Assembly: GCA_947095585.1 (NCBI GenBank)
Contig: OX352764.1
Coordinates: 10,091,001-10,155,000, forward strand
Source of the DNA: Nephrocerus scutellatus
Taxonomy: Eukaryota; Arthropoda; Insecta; Diptera; Pipunculidae
Reading direction: 5' to 3'
Length of the DNA stretch: 64,000 nucleotides
Position numbers and translations under genes: made by a program. Positions 48,228-58,930 of this stretch are shown one piece after another; within the stretch, counting starts at the first letter, position 1; each line of letters starts with the position of its first letter. The notes under the pieces are model-generated. The model was not told the DNA's origin and did no database searches. It was given only the letters and a program-made list of their open reading frames with translations.

Positions 48228-48318
48228 TATAGTGATGGGATCTACGAGCAATATCACGATGTTGAGATCGTGAAGAGAATTAAGCTAAGTATACTTTGGT
48301 GGGCAGGACACCTAGCTC
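48228..48318 (+). pseudogene. Family A RT tail, left half (split by Copia)
   Basis: GGGATCTACGAGC at 48238 through GAGAATTAAGC to GGACACCTAGCTC at 48318 matches the C-terminal tail at 1970-2045. The copy is cut at the Copia insertion and resumes at 52930. Confidence 0.8.
48314..48318. repeat. Copia target-site duplication, left
   Basis: AGCTC here is repeated at 52930-52934, immediately outside the two LTRs. Confidence 0.9.
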
Positions 48319-48504
48319 TGTTGATGTGAATAGATGATTAATATTGTTAAGTCTATATAGACCCTTATCTGTCAAATGTAACACATGTCATATACATATT
48401 CTGTATATTAAACTCAACTATGGCTACTTCCCTTTTTGCCTAGATCATTAAACTATACACAGTTTGTTTTTCCTTGTTCACTAGACAATAATCAAATAAC
48501 ATCA
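48319..48504 (+). repeat. Copia 5' LTR
   Basis: Starts TG and ends CA (TGTTGATGTG ... AATAACATCA). GTCTATATAGACC (48350-48363) is a TATA-like core candidate. It reads identical to the 3' LTR. Confidence 0.93.
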
Positions 48505-48518
48505 GGTTATGGGCCCAG
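48505..48518 (+). promoter_or_regulatory. Primer-binding site, initiator-tRNA half type
   Basis: GGTTATGGGCCCAG directly follows the 5' LTR. It is complementary to the anticodon-stem region of initiator methionine tRNA (CTGGGCCCATAACC), the internal site known from Drosophila copia, rather than to a tRNA 3' end. First-strand synthesis would thus use a cleaved tRNA half. Confidence 0.85.
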
Positions 48519-48634
48519 GATTTCCATAGCAAAGTCTTGTGATTTAATTTAAATTCAAGTAGCATCTAGTGTTCATTAATTTTTTTTTCTAAAAAAAAAA
48601 TTATATTTTTTTTGTACACAATTAAAAGCGTAAC

Positions 48635-51600
48635 ATGGCGTCAGTAAATACGTCAATTGAAAAATTAAAAGGCCGTGAAAACTATGATGTGTGGAAAATT
48701 GCTGCCGAATCATATTTAGTGATCAAAGGATTGTGGTCACATGTAGAAAATGGTTTAGCTGAGGATGCAAATGCTACGACAAAGGCAAATGATCTGAAAG
48801 CAAAATCCGAAATTATTTTGTTACTGGAAACAAAAAATTATTCATACATCGCAAATGCAAAAACTGCGAAACAAGCTTGGACTGCATTATCAAGTGCATT
48901 TGAAGATAGCGGCTTGTGTAGACGTGTGACATTGCTGAAGGAACTGGTTCAGTTGAAGTTGTCTGACTGTGATTCGATGGAATCATACGTAAATCGCATG
49001 GTAATGATTTCCATCAAGGTAAAAAAGGCTGGTTTGGAAATAACCGATGAAATAACCGCATCACTAATGTTAGCTGGACTGCCTGACGATTACAAACCAC
49101 TTGTAATGGCAGTAGAAAACTCAAGTACAAAATTGACAACGGACTCAGTAAAAACATTATTATTGCAAGAAGTGAAATATGACTCTAAAAATAGTGATAA
49201 TGCTCTATTAGCAAAAGAGTACAATCGATATAGCAAAAAAGGTTCCAATTTTAAATGTCATTCTTGTGGTGATACGGGACATTTCGCGAGAAATTGTCCG
49301 AAGAAAAAAAACAAAAAGAGGCATGAAAACCTTCTGTACACGTCTTTTGCTGTGAATACTCAAAATTCATGCGATTGGATTATTGATTCTGGTGCCTCAG
49401 CACACATGACGAAATCCAAGTCGATTGTACATCAAAACCAAGTTCCGACAAACAAAGAGGTTGTTGTTGCAAACAAAGAAAAACTTAAAATTGATTGTGT
49501 TGGTGAAGTGAACATAACCCTATTAAATGGATCGTCAAAAACAAGTGCAAAATTGACCAATGTGCAATATGTTCCGGGTTTATGTGCTAACTTACTCTCT
49601 GTAAGCCAAATGGTTAAAAACGGCAATCATGTTGTGTTTGATAAAAAAAATTGCAAAATTTTTAACGAAAAAAACAACCTAATAGGAACAGCAACACTAG
49701 TCGACGATATGTATCGGCTGAACTGTGTATTGCCAACCTGTAAAGTCAAAAATGAAACTTCTATGACTGTGAACAGAGCTAAGAATGTCAATGGAAAAAT
49801 GAACAATAATTTGTGGCATCGGCGTTTGGGCCACATTTGCGATGCAAATTTAAGAAAAGTGTGTGACGCAGGGACTGGCGTAAAATGGAGTGAGAGAAAC
49901 AACAAGTGCATTGTGTGCATTGAAGGGAAGCAAACGCGCGCTTCATTTAAAAATGTTGGTAAACGCGCTGATGATTTGCTCGACTTAATTCATTTCGACG
50001 TCTGTGGTCCGCTGCAAGAGCGATCAATTGGTGGCGCGAAATACTTCGTTACGTTTGTCGATGACTACAGCAGAAAAGTATTTGTGTATCCGTTAAAAGA
50101 AAAAAACCAAGTTTTCCAAACCTTTTTGGACTTCAAAGCCATCGTCGAAAACCATTGCTCAAGAAGAATCAAAGTCATGCGCACTGACAATGGCACGGAG
50201 TATTGTAATCGACAGTTTGATACCTTTTTAGCAAAAAGCGGAATTTTGCATCAAAAAACAGCACCATATACACCCGAGCAAAATGGTGTTTCTGAGCGTA
50301 TCAACAGGACACTCATTGAACGAGTTAGGTGTATGTTAATCGACTCTGGTCTAAGCAAGAAGTTGTGGGCCGAAGCATTATCAACGGCAGCGTATTTGAT
50401 AAACCGAATTCCATGTAGGAGTGAATCATCGACAACACCAGAAGAATTTTGGTCAAAAACGAAACCAGATTTGACCATGCTACGTGTGTTTGGATGCAAA
50501 GCGATGGTACACGTACCAAAGGAAAAACGTCGAAAATTAGACACAAAGTCAACTGAATGCATTATGCTGGGGTATAGTAATGAATCGAAGGCATATCGGT
50601 TGTACAACATGGCACTTGAGAAGGTTGTAATCAGCAGAGATGTCGTGTTTATAGAGTCAGACCCTCATGAAAATTCGCATCTTCAGGTAATTACAAAACT
50701 AGATAAAAATACTAATTCTTCTTTTTCGCCGGCAGTTACCTTGACCAATGATGATGAGGTTGACGACAATGTCAATTCAGGTGGCGCTCGTGATGATGAA
50801 TCTTCCATTGTCAATGGGAACACCATCTATAAAACGTCTGACCACCAACTTGAAACGTCTGACAACGCCGCAAAAATTGAAAATGTCAACGAAATTGAAG
50901 CTGAGAGCCTAACTGTTGAAAATGGTGCAGTTAATGAGCTCTTGAATGACACATCCAATGGCAACGACACATCCGTCAGCAACTGTGATAATGACGACGA
51001 ATCGTATAGACCAGATGAAGCTATAGAAGTACCGCAACAACTTCGTCAGTCCAAACGCATTCGAAATATGGACGCAACACGTTATAACTTCTTGGCAAAG
51101 GAAATTATTGGAAGTGATCCTGAGACCGTTGCACAAGCGTTGTCAAGCCCAAATGCTGATTTGTGGAAAAAGGCAATGTGTGAAGAAATTAAATCATTGC
51201 ACGACAATCAAACTTGGACCTTAGTCGAGTTACCTCGTGACAAAACACCTATTAAGTGTAAGTGGGTGTTTAAAACCAAAATCAACGCAGACGGCGAAGT
51301 TATACGACACAAGGCGAGACTGGTAGTAAAAGGTTTCTCGCAACAATACGGCGTGGACTACCATGAAACGTTTTCTCCCGTTGTAAAGTATACTTCGATT
51401 CGATTCCTATTGGCGATTGCAGCGAAGTTCAACCTAAACATTCGTCAAATGGATGCAGTAACAGCATTTCTCAACGGCGAACTGAAGGAAGACATATATA
51501 TGTATCAACCCGAAGGATTTATCGGTGATTCGAGCAAAGTCTGCAAACTGTTTAAATCGTTATACGGCTTAAAGCAATCAAGTCGTGTATGGAACGAGAA

Positions 51601-52663
51601 ACTGAATGCTGCACTGATAAAATTTGGTCTGAAGCGTTCCATTGCCGACCAATGTATTTATTACATGGTGAATTGCAACAAAATGTTATTTGTTGCTATT
51701 TACGTGGACGACGTATTAATCTTCTCTAATGATGAAGGACGCGAAAAACTACTTAAGGACGAGTTGTGCAAGCACTTCGAAATGAAGGATTTAGGTGACG
51801 CATCATTCGTCTTAGGAGTTCGAATAACCCGAAACAGCGCAGCTGGTACAATATCAATCGACCAATCGCAATACATATCTCAAGTTCTTCAACGATTCGG
51901 TATGAGTGATTGCAATCCAATCTCCACACCTTTGGACTTAAATCAGAAAATTTCGGCCAGGATGTGTCCAAAATCGAATGACGAACAACAAGAGATGTCA
52001 AACGTACCGTATATGCAAGCTATTGGTAGTTTGCTGTTCGTAGCGCAGATAACGCGACCGGACATTTGCTATGCAGTAAATCTGTTAAGCCGATATACAA
52101 AAAACCCTGGAAAGCCACATTGGACCGCTGTCAAGCGCGTGCTGAGATATTTGAAGGCAACGATCGAAAGGAAGTTGGTGTATCATAAATCATCAGATGA
52201 AATTAAAGGATACTGTGACGCTGATTGGGCTAGTGATCTTGACGAAAGAAAATCAACAACTGGCTATGTTTTTGTCATGCAAGGTGCAGCTGTTTCTTGG
52301 GGATCAAAATGTCAACCGACTGTTGCACTTTCCACAACCGAAGCAGAGTTTATGGCCATGGTATGTGCAATACAAGAATCAATTTGGCTCAAACGACTTC
52401 AACTTGATCTTCTGCCTTCATCATCAAAACAAATGGTGTTGTATTGTGACAACAAAAGTGCAATACAATTGGCAGTCAACAATTCATCATCTGCGCGTAC
52501 GAAACATGTCGAAATTAAATCAGAGTTCATCCGTGAAAAGCTCGAAAATGGTTTCATCAGTATTCAATATAAACCAACTGATGAAATGTTAGCTGACATA
52601 CTCACGAAAGCAGTTGTGAGCAACAAGCAGATGATATTTTCAAAGCAATTTGGACTAATTTAA
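48635..52663 (+). CDS. Copia Gag-Pol polyprotein, intact
   Basis: One 1342-residue frame without stops encodes the capsid and all enzymes of a copia element. Gag (about 1-200) precedes a zinc knuckle C208-x2-C211-x4-H216-x4-C221. The aspartic protease has D251-S-G (WIIDSGASAHM). The integrase has an HHCC region (H395, H400, C425, C428) and a D455-D518-E554 triad with the usual 35-residue last gap. A variable acidic linker (about 680-830) leads to the RT, which starts near W844 and has Y1023-V-D-D. RNase H follows with YCDADW (D1195) and a DNKSAI block near 1270-1280. The start at 48635 is the first ATG after the leader, 130 bp downstream of the LTR, in a normal position. No change to a catalytic residue was seen. 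It differs from Drosophila copia in details, so no family name is given. Confidence 0.96.
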   Translation: MASVNTSIEKLKGRENYDVWKIAAESYLVIKGLWSHVENGLAEDANATTKANDLKAKSEIILLLETKNYSYIANAKTAKQAWTALSSAFEDSGLCRRVTLLKELVQLKLSDCDSMESYVNRMVMISIKVKKAGLEITDEITASLMLAGLPDDYKPLVMAVENSSTKLTTDSVKTLLLQEVKYDSKNSDNALLAKEYNRYSKKGSNFKCHSCGDTGHFARNCPKKKNKKRHENLLYTSFAVNTQNSCDWIIDSGASAHMTKSKSIVHQNQVPTNKEVVVANKEKLKIDCVGEVNITLLNGSSKTSAKLTNVQYVPGLCANLLSVSQMVKNGNHVVFDKKNCKIFNEKNNLIGTATLVDDMYRLNCVLPTCKVKNETSMTVNRAKNVNGKMNNNLWHRRLGHICDANLRKVCDAGTGVKWSERNNKCIVCIEGKQTRASFKNVGKRADDLLDLIHFDVCGPLQERSIGGAKYFVTFVDDYSRKVFVYPLKEKNQVFQTFLDFKAIVENHCSRRIKVMRTDNGTEYCNRQFDTFLAKSGILHQKTAPYTPEQNGVSERINRTLIERVRCMLIDSGLSKKLWAEALSTAAYLINRIPCRSESSTTPEEFWSKTKPDLTMLRVFGCKAMVHVPKEKRRKLDTKSTECIMLGYSNESKAYRLYNMALEKVVISRDVVFIESDPHENSHLQVITKLDKNTNSSFSPAVTLTNDDEVDDNVNSGGARDDESSIVNGNTIYKTSDHQLETSDNAAKIENVNEIEAESLTVENGAVNELLNDTSNGNDTSVSNCDNDDESYRPDEAIEVPQQLRQSKRIRNMDATRYNFLAKEIIGSDPETVAQALSSPNADLWKKAMCEEIKSLHDNQTWTLVELPRDKTPIKCKWVFKTKINADGEVIRHKARLVVKGFSQQYGVDYHETFSPVVKYTSIRFLLAIAAKFNLNIRQMDAVTAFLNGELKEDIYMYQPEGFIGDSSKVCKLFKSLYGLKQSSRVWNEKLNAALIKFGLKRSIADQCIYYMVNCNKMLFVAIYVDDVLIFSNDEGREKLLKDELCKHFEMKDLGDASFVLGVRITRNSAAGTISIDQSQYISQVLQRFGMSDCNPISTPLDLNQKISARMCPKSNDEQQEMSNVPYMQAIGSLLFVAQITRPDICYAVNLLSRYTKNPGKPHWTAVKRVLRYLKATIERKLVYHKSSDEIKGYCDADWASDLDERKSTTGYVFVMQGAAVSWGSKCQPTVALSTTEAEFMAMVCAIQESIWLKRLQLDLLPSSSKQMVLYCDNKSAIQLAVNNSSSARTKHVEIKSEFIREKLENGFISIQYKPTDEMLADILTKAVVSNKQMIFSKQFGLI

Positions 52664-52730
52664 AACTAACAAATGAAATTGTTTAACTTATAGTATATGT
52701 AATGCCATAATTAATTGGAACTTTAATATC

Positions 52731-52743
52731 TATTCTGGAGGAG
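52731..52743 (+). promoter_or_regulatory. Copia polypurine tract
   Basis: GGAGGAG immediately precedes the 3' LTR (TGTT...), the position of the plus-strand primer. It is short but adjacent to the LTR, as expected. Confidence 0.75.
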
Positions 52744-52929
52744 TGTTGATGTGAATAGATGATTAATATTGTTAAGTCTATATAGACCCTTATCTGTCAA
52801 ATGTAACACATGTCATATACATATTCTGTATATTAAACTCAACTATGGCTACTTCCCTTTTTGCCTAGATCATTAAACTATACACAGTTTGTTTTTCCTT
52901 GTTCACTAGACAATAATCAAATAACATCA
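52744..52929 (+). repeat. Copia 3' LTR
   Basis: 186 bp, TG...CA, matching the 5' LTR base for base in my reading. Confidence 0.93.
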
Positions 52930-53090
52930 AGCTCACATGAGCGCAGAAGTTCCGCCATTAGCGAAAGAATTTACGGATCACGACTCCTGGCAATTCAAGC
53001 TTACGCTGGAAGTACTAGGACGTCCAGAGTTTAGGGATGCGAAACTGGGTAACATCGAATGGAAGATATTTTCTGAAGGGTAGAACAGGA
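52930..53090 (+). pseudogene. Family A RT tail, right half (split by Copia)
   Basis: It begins with the AGCTC duplication and CATGAGCGCAGAAG, and continues to GGACGTCCAGAGTTTAGGGATG and GGACCCTGG, matching the tail at 2046-2230 of the first copy. The two halves together are one relic. Confidence 0.8.
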
Positions 53091-56089
53091 CCCTGGTTGT
53101 CGAGTCAAATATTTCGATTATATATTTCCCAATCCAAAGCCTGCACTCTTGATAATGTCAATATTGCCCATTTGGTCGTGAAAGTTTACTCTTAACGCGC
53201 CCAAAGAAGTTTTTTTTTCTCTTTAAAAGTAAAAATGAAAAATGTGTAGATGGTTTTTGGTTCGTTTTTCCGCTGCCTCCTTAATTAAAAATGTATTACT
53301 AATTAATAACAATTGTATTTTTTTATATTTTTGTTTGTTCAAACTCTCTTTGGGCGTTGTGCGGAGGATGTAAAGAGGAGGAGGCCGAGTAGATCTTCCT
53401 GAGCATTACTATAACACTTCTTATTATGGAAGATTTCTTCCCTTTAACATTCATTCCCACTAGTCAGTAAGGTGTTTGCAATTACAAACGATCAATTGGA
53501 AGACATATGCCACTCCTAACAATACAGAGGTAAATGGCAGATTCCACTTAACTAATAGTCTGCAGCCAATTGGCAAACACAACTCATGATACCTAAACAA
53601 ACAATCAAATCAAATCAAAAATAATTACGTGCACAGGTTAACATGACTCGTCGGAGCTTCCCATTCTAACGAGTTGTATGAAACAACTATCAGCTGGACA
53701 AAAGGAAATCATTTGCAATTTGTTGTCATTACGTGTAATTTGTCACTGATGGTGAGCAGCGGATTGACTGACTGACTGACTGAGTGAGTTTGTGATATAA
53801 GCAACTTTTTCCTTTTCATTGCAAAAAAAAGAAAAATTGTGAAAGACCGGCGCCACCGGCCGGGGTTCAATTTAATTCAATTAAAACGGGGGGTGAAGTC
53901 CAAACGTTGCCACGTAGAAAGCAGCGACCACGACACGGCCTCTGTGGGGAATTCGGCCTTCCATGACAAACGCAAAAGCTGATGTAATGTATTATTGAGC
54001 GTCATGCCATCATTGTTGTAATAAGTGGACAAGTCATGCATGCCATCCTCTTCAAACCGCTGCTCTTCCGAGAATAACGCACATCATCATTACAGTGGAA
54101 TCCGCAATCGGCGTTAAATTCTTGCCTTACACGTTCTGAGGATGCACTCACTGATCGTGTGCGCAAAAAATGTCCCCTGCATCATGTTGGCTCGCGCGAA
54201 TGTTTCAAAATTCTTTACCGCCAATGAAGCAGAATCAGAAGCAGAAGCAGAAGCTTTTCATCTTTTCACTTTTGGCCCGGTGCCGTATGCGTTAGTAGTC
54301 AACGGCGATGAATACTTTCGCCACGAACAGGAATCCAATTAACGAATTCACACCAAACAGTCTCTGAGTAGCAGCAGTCTGATCGTTCGGACGACGGATG
54401 GATGTGCCTCTAAAAATATAAAAACTTCTTGGGAAATCGTCGCGCAATGTGACAATGTTGGCTCATCTTCGCGCGCGTCACATTCAAGTCAAAGGTGATC
54501 CTGATCGTCGACGCACAACACCACAACAAAAAGCGACTGGCGATGCTCTACTCTGAGAGAAAAATGTTTTAATTAGTAACGACTTGAAACGATCGCACAC
54601 GGAGGAATCCAGAACAGTCTATCAAAAAAAAAAAAAGGGAAGCATCGTCCTAATTAAACGATTGTCAAATCACACATCAATCCGCTGCTGCTGGCTTCAT
54701 TCCAGATCGGCATAGTCACCGACGAGCGACGATCAGTGAGTTTTATTGTTGTAAGGCCACACACATGCATTCAGCACCCATTCAGTGTCGTTCCCGAAGT
54801 GTAATGAATTCACTTCCCATATCCCATTCACAATTTGACATTTCAGTTCCCTACGATCGTTGGTTGTCACTTGCATTTCTGTTCGCTATGATACCTCCAG
54901 TTGGGATAATTTTAGACATACGAGTATACCAAAGACATGTAGCATTTTGTAAGGTGACTCCTCGTCGAGTGAGATCCATGTTCTGTTCTATTTTCAAAAA
55001 AAAAACAAAAAAACAAAAAAAAAACACCAGTGTCATCCAGAATTCATTCTAATTTCTCCCCGATCGTGCGTCGTCTAGTTCCTCATTTGCGCTCATAATG
55101 AGCTTGTTAGCGTCGATTGTATGTTTATTTGGGTGGATATGTGATATGTTTGTAGATCAGTCACTTTTATGACACTGCCACCCCTCCGATTTCAATGAAT
55201 GATCGTCGATCTTTGCATTCATGAACAGTTTTCACAAGTTCTCAACGAATAAGTGAGGGTTGCTGCTACTGCACCATAACTAGACCCTAGACGGTTTAAC
55301 GTTTTGCTTGATGATATGCGAAGATCACCTACTCGGGATTATCCTCGTCGTGCATTAACATTGCATTGCATTACACTCGGGGGAACAATGTAATGTTGTG
55401 GTAAAGTGTCAACGTTAACAATGTTCCTTGTCACAGCGGCGCAGAGTGTCTCATTTTGTGGCCAATAACTTATATGCTAAGTAGCAGCAGCTCGTGTCTG
55501 TTTGGTCTGCTCCTCTGAATGAATGTGAACGTTTCTGTCTGTCGAACATGATCGAGTGACAGATGTGCAGTAGAGCACCGATGCTGAAGCTGTGTGTGAT
55601 AAGGGTGAGCGCTTGTGGTTTTGTTGGATGGATTATTTGCTCGGCGGTTTGGCATGAGCACTTAATGTGCAATCAATTTGTGTCAGAAACTCTTTTGTTG
55701 AGGTTCCGAAGATGATTGACGTATTCAGAGCTGTCATAATAATATTTGCAATAGCTTGTGTGTGTGTGTTGTAATAATTGATTCGCCAGTTTGCCGTGAG
55801 GTTATTTGTTAATTTGTGTGACGGCCAGTATGGGCAGAATGATCGATCTGTTGGCTGTTTGTTTTTGTTTAATAAAAAATATTTTCAAATTCATAATGGC
55901 CAAATAAATAGGACTCGCTCATATATAAATACTAAATCATTGTCAGACAGAAGAGTAACTCTCAATCATCTCTTAGATATGGGTGCAGATAGAAGATCAG
56001 AAATGCTAGCAGAGGAAAGAAAATATGTAACGTGCTTAACATTCGTAGTTTTTTCAGTTCGTCATGGGAAGGAAAGGGACGTTCCTCAA
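53091..56089. other. No recognisable gene
   Basis: AT-rich intergenic DNA. A GACT tetranucleotide run (53762-53785) and A-rich tracts (about 54625-54640 and 54995-55022) occur. The 121-codon + frame at 55778-56143 overlaps the RT fragment and has no motif. Confidence 0.45.
53762..53785. repeat. GACT tetranucleotide repeat
   Basis: Four to five units of GACT/ACTG, ending in a diverged GAGT. Confidence 0.8.
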
Positions 56090-56445
56090 ACTTTTATGAG
56101 AAGCTGGGAATGGTGTCGTCAGCGAAAGACTGAATTTGATTAAAAGTGTAAGGCAAAAGATCATTAATGAAAATGAGAAAGAGTGTTGGAGACAAAACAG
56201 AACCTTGGGGAACTCCAGTATATATGTGGTAAATTTCTGACAACAAACCATCAAGGACCAAAGATAGCTTCTTATCCAACGAAGCTGTTTTCTATCGACT
56301 CCAGAGGCACAGATTTTTTCAAAAGAACTTGGAAGCCAAACTCTGTCTAATGCCTTGGAAATATCGAGTGCAACAACTTTGCTTTCACCGAATTTATTAA
56401 TAGATTGGTTCTATGTTTGGTGAGATATGCCATCCTATCACCAGT
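56090..56445 (-). pseudogene. Jockey-like RT core fragment
   Basis: Minus strand from 56445: SKVVALDISRALDRVW-like region (about 56380; catalytic aspartate in the D-SKAFD block, here D-SRALD), a CASGVDRK stretch (about 56310), TGVPQGSVLSPTLFLIFINDLL (about 56215-56150) and SFADDTIP (about 56120-56100; YADD as FADD). The 61-codon piece at 56279-56094 is open, but upstream frames are interrupted. It closely resembles the wording of the + fragment at 47.8-48.0 kb. Confidence 0.8.
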
Positions 56446-56589
56446 ATAGAACTTTTGCTACGAAATTCGTACTGCCAGTCGGTAAAGATGCACCAAGCAA
56501 AACTACATCCGTGAATCAAATTCTATCGCAACGAAGAGTCCAGAAACAATGCAATATGTGTTTTAAAGCCGATATAACCGCCGATCCAT

Positions 56590-56882
56590 AAAGTGATGTA
56601 CGGATTGATCCAAAAAAAATAACCAAGTTCTCAGCAGAAGTATCCGAACATATTCCAGGCAGAAGTACATGCCATCAAAAGATGTGCTCACTTTAATCTG
56701 GAGAGAACTAGATGCGAAAGGGAATAGCCATCATGACAGACAGCCAAGTTACTCTAAGGGCCCAGGGTGCATTCCACATAACGTCAAGACTGTGGAGGAG
56801 TGCTGGAAGTGCACCTAAATAGACTGGGAGAATAAGAAAAGGTGTCGGGATACATCGGAATTGAAGGCAACGAAGCAGTGGA
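56590..56882 (+). pseudogene. RNase H fragment of an R1/I-like element
   Basis: The + strand reads FQAEVHAIKRCAHFNLE (about 56654-56702), then after a frame change GIAIMTDSQVTLRAQGAFHI (about 56722-56782), and near the end GYIGIEGNEAVD (about 56849-56882). These are the first, second and last conserved blocks of a retrotransposon RNase H (FQAE, TDSQ, G-IEGNE-AD). The SINE tail begins immediately afterwards. Confidence 0.8.
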
Positions 56883-56883
56883 C

Positions 56884-57180
56884 AATAATAATAATAAAAT
56901 TCGGCGCGACAGACCATTGTGGTCCAAGGCCTAGCTTTCTACAACCATTTGTGTTGAGCATCTATATTTTTGCACACAAATGGAAGGGACTTACAATTTA
57001 ATGCCGGATCCGAACGGACAACTGAGAAGTTTTCCGTGACAATTGATTACTCTCGAACGTTTGTCAGACTTTCGTGAGAGGTGGGACACCGTGAAAAATA
57101 CTTTTGTTGTTACTGGGATTCGAACCATGAACCTCCTGCTCAGAAGCCAAGCTCTTATCCACCGAGCCACGGCGCCCACG
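56884..57180 (-). mobile_element. tRNA-derived SINE, copy 3 (best preserved)
   Basis: On the minus strand it begins GGCGCCGTGGCTCGGTGGAT (A-box region), then GGTTCATGGTTCGAATCCC (B box, at 57115-57133). The non-tRNA body (TTTTTCACGGTGTCCCACC, TCCATTTGTGTGC, GCTAGGCCTTGGACC, TCTGTCGCGCCGAAT) follows, with a tail of ATT repeats at 56884-56897. The boxes are close to a transcribable form. It lies between two RNase H relics of opposite strand. Confidence 0.85.
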
Positions 57181-58930
57181 CATTTAACTGATAGAGATTC
57201 TATTAAGTTCGACGACGGTGCTGTCTGGCAATCTGAAAAGATATAAATTCTCGCACCCTTAGTACCTTTACTAAGGTTAATCTCTGCGCAGATCTGAAAG
57301 GCGTAGAATTCCACCTGAAATACCGTAGAACTCATTCCCATTGGTATCGAGACTTTGGTGTTGGGTCCAAAGACACCAACTCAAATGTCAGACTCCATTA
57401 TCGATCTATCTGTGAAGCAGTCCAGACCTCTAGTGCCCAAAGCCGAAAAACCATTAGACCAGTCTGCGTGGTTCAATGTTGCTACCTCAAGTAACCTGTC
57501 GAAACAGTACTTCCTGACCATAATGTCTGGAAAAGTGCAGAACATGTCTCTTTTAGGAATTGAGTTAAGTATTTTCAGGTATCCCATATGGTCACCAGGT
57601 TTGTAGCTATATTCTAGCTGTAGCTTAATATCGCATCTAGCGACCGTCTTCGTACTGAAGATTTGTTGGGTTGAAAGTTTCTAATGCTGTTGTAGGTTAG
57701 GTATGCATGGCACCCGTAATACCGAGAAAGGCAGCTCTTTGAATGTTCCGAAGCTTAGTTGCCGTTGTCCGTTCAAAAACTTTCGGCCACCAAACGAAGG
57801 CAGCGTACGTGATAATGAATCTCACCATCGTTGTATACATCCAGTGTATCATTTCAGGATTTGAGACCTCAAGCGTCTAAAGGCCCATATTGCCCTAATG
57901 GCTCGTTCGAAGGTAGACTTGATGTTAAAATTCCAGCTCGTATGTCAAGGATAACTCAGAGTTATTAAACCTTACTGGAATAAGCCTAAGTGCCGCCTTT
58001 GAAAGTAATAGGTCTTAGATCGAACAATTTTCTCTTTGTCAAAGGCACTAGAACGGTTTGGCAGGGATTGATGGACAGTCCTTCTATGTTACACCATTCT
58101 AAAACGTTTACTGAAGAATAACACTAGAAATGGTCCTGCTGTGTTAACCACTAACTAGAATCGCCAAGTCATCCGCATATCCAATAGCGATGTAGCCTGA
58201 TCTATGCATATCCACTAGAAGATTGTCGATGACTAGTGACCACAGAAGGGGAGAAAGGATTCCTTCCTGAGGACAACCCTTAACTGCGGTCATAGCACTG
58301 ACACACCTCGTGAGGCGGATGACTTTCAAGTATAGCCTTTATCCATTTATTGGTCGAGTCTTCGATACCTCTGCTACTAATTGATCACGCTATTGAGTCG
58401 TAGTCATTTTTATCGAATGCGCCCTTAATTTCAAGGAAGACACACATAGAACCACTTCTTTGGAACTAAAAGTTCCTTCTATCTTCTTTACAAGATAGTG
58501 AAGCGTAGGTACCTTCTCTGCTTTTACCTTTTCTGTATGCAAATTGACTTGAATGCAGAGGAGTAGACAAATTTAGGCAGCTTATAACATATGGTTTTGA
58601 GGACAAATGATGTTAGACTTATAAGGTTTATAGGAGCTCACTAGGCCTATTCCCTGGTTTAGGAATAAATATAACATTTACCTGTCTCCAGATACCTGTC
58701 TCAACTCAATATACTCCCAATTGTAGCTAGCTCCAAATAAAGTAGTCCTACCCCATAGGATGACATCGATTTACTTCTGTCGAAGCGCTGGAAAGGTACC
58801 ATCACCGCCAAGTGTTTTGAATGTTTTGAAGGATTGTCCCTTACTTTGAACTGCATTTTCTTTGATTCGTCAATCTCATGGTAGACAGGAGTCTCTTAAT
58901 GCCGTCTCTTGGACCTTTTACAGGATTTCC
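57181..58930 (-). pseudogene. R1-like retrotransposon: RT to RNase H
   Basis: Minus-strand blocks in order from 58930: RKGKS-EGTYASLS (about 58520), LCVFLEIKGAFDKNDYDSI (about 58450-58395; GAFD block), a GCPQEGILSPLLWSLVIDNLL stretch (about 58285-58215), AIGYADDLAILVSG (about 58185-58144; catalytic YADD), VWWPKVFERTTATKLRNIQRAA (about 57800-57735), GITGAMHTYPTTALE (about 57725-57680) and an RNase H start STVFQVEFYAFQICAE (about 57329-57282), then ARIYIFSDCQTA (about 57255-57220). Shifts and stops occur throughout. The end of RNase H is missing at the SINE. Confidence 0.85.

Larger units (their letters stand above)
48319..52929 (+). mobile_element. Complete Ty1/copia LTR retrotransposon
   Basis: A 4611-bp element has two 186-bp LTRs, a primer site, one long gag-pol frame, a polypurine tract and a 5-bp AGCTC duplication. 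I found no difference between the LTRs on direct reading, so the insertion is young. The order protease, integrase, RT, RNase H with integrase before RT places it in Ty1/copia rather than gypsy. All key motifs are intact, so it may be active. It sits in the C-terminal tail of an older non-LTR relic, on the same strand. Confidence 0.95.

Noticed and set aside
49432..51136. Minus-strand frames inside the Copia element
   Set aside because: They lie antisense to a complete Gag-Pol and are shadows of it.
57115..57180. tRNA-like sequence considered as a tRNA gene
   Set aside because: The head is followed by a SINE body and ATT tail shared with two other copies, so it is a SINE and not a tRNA gene.
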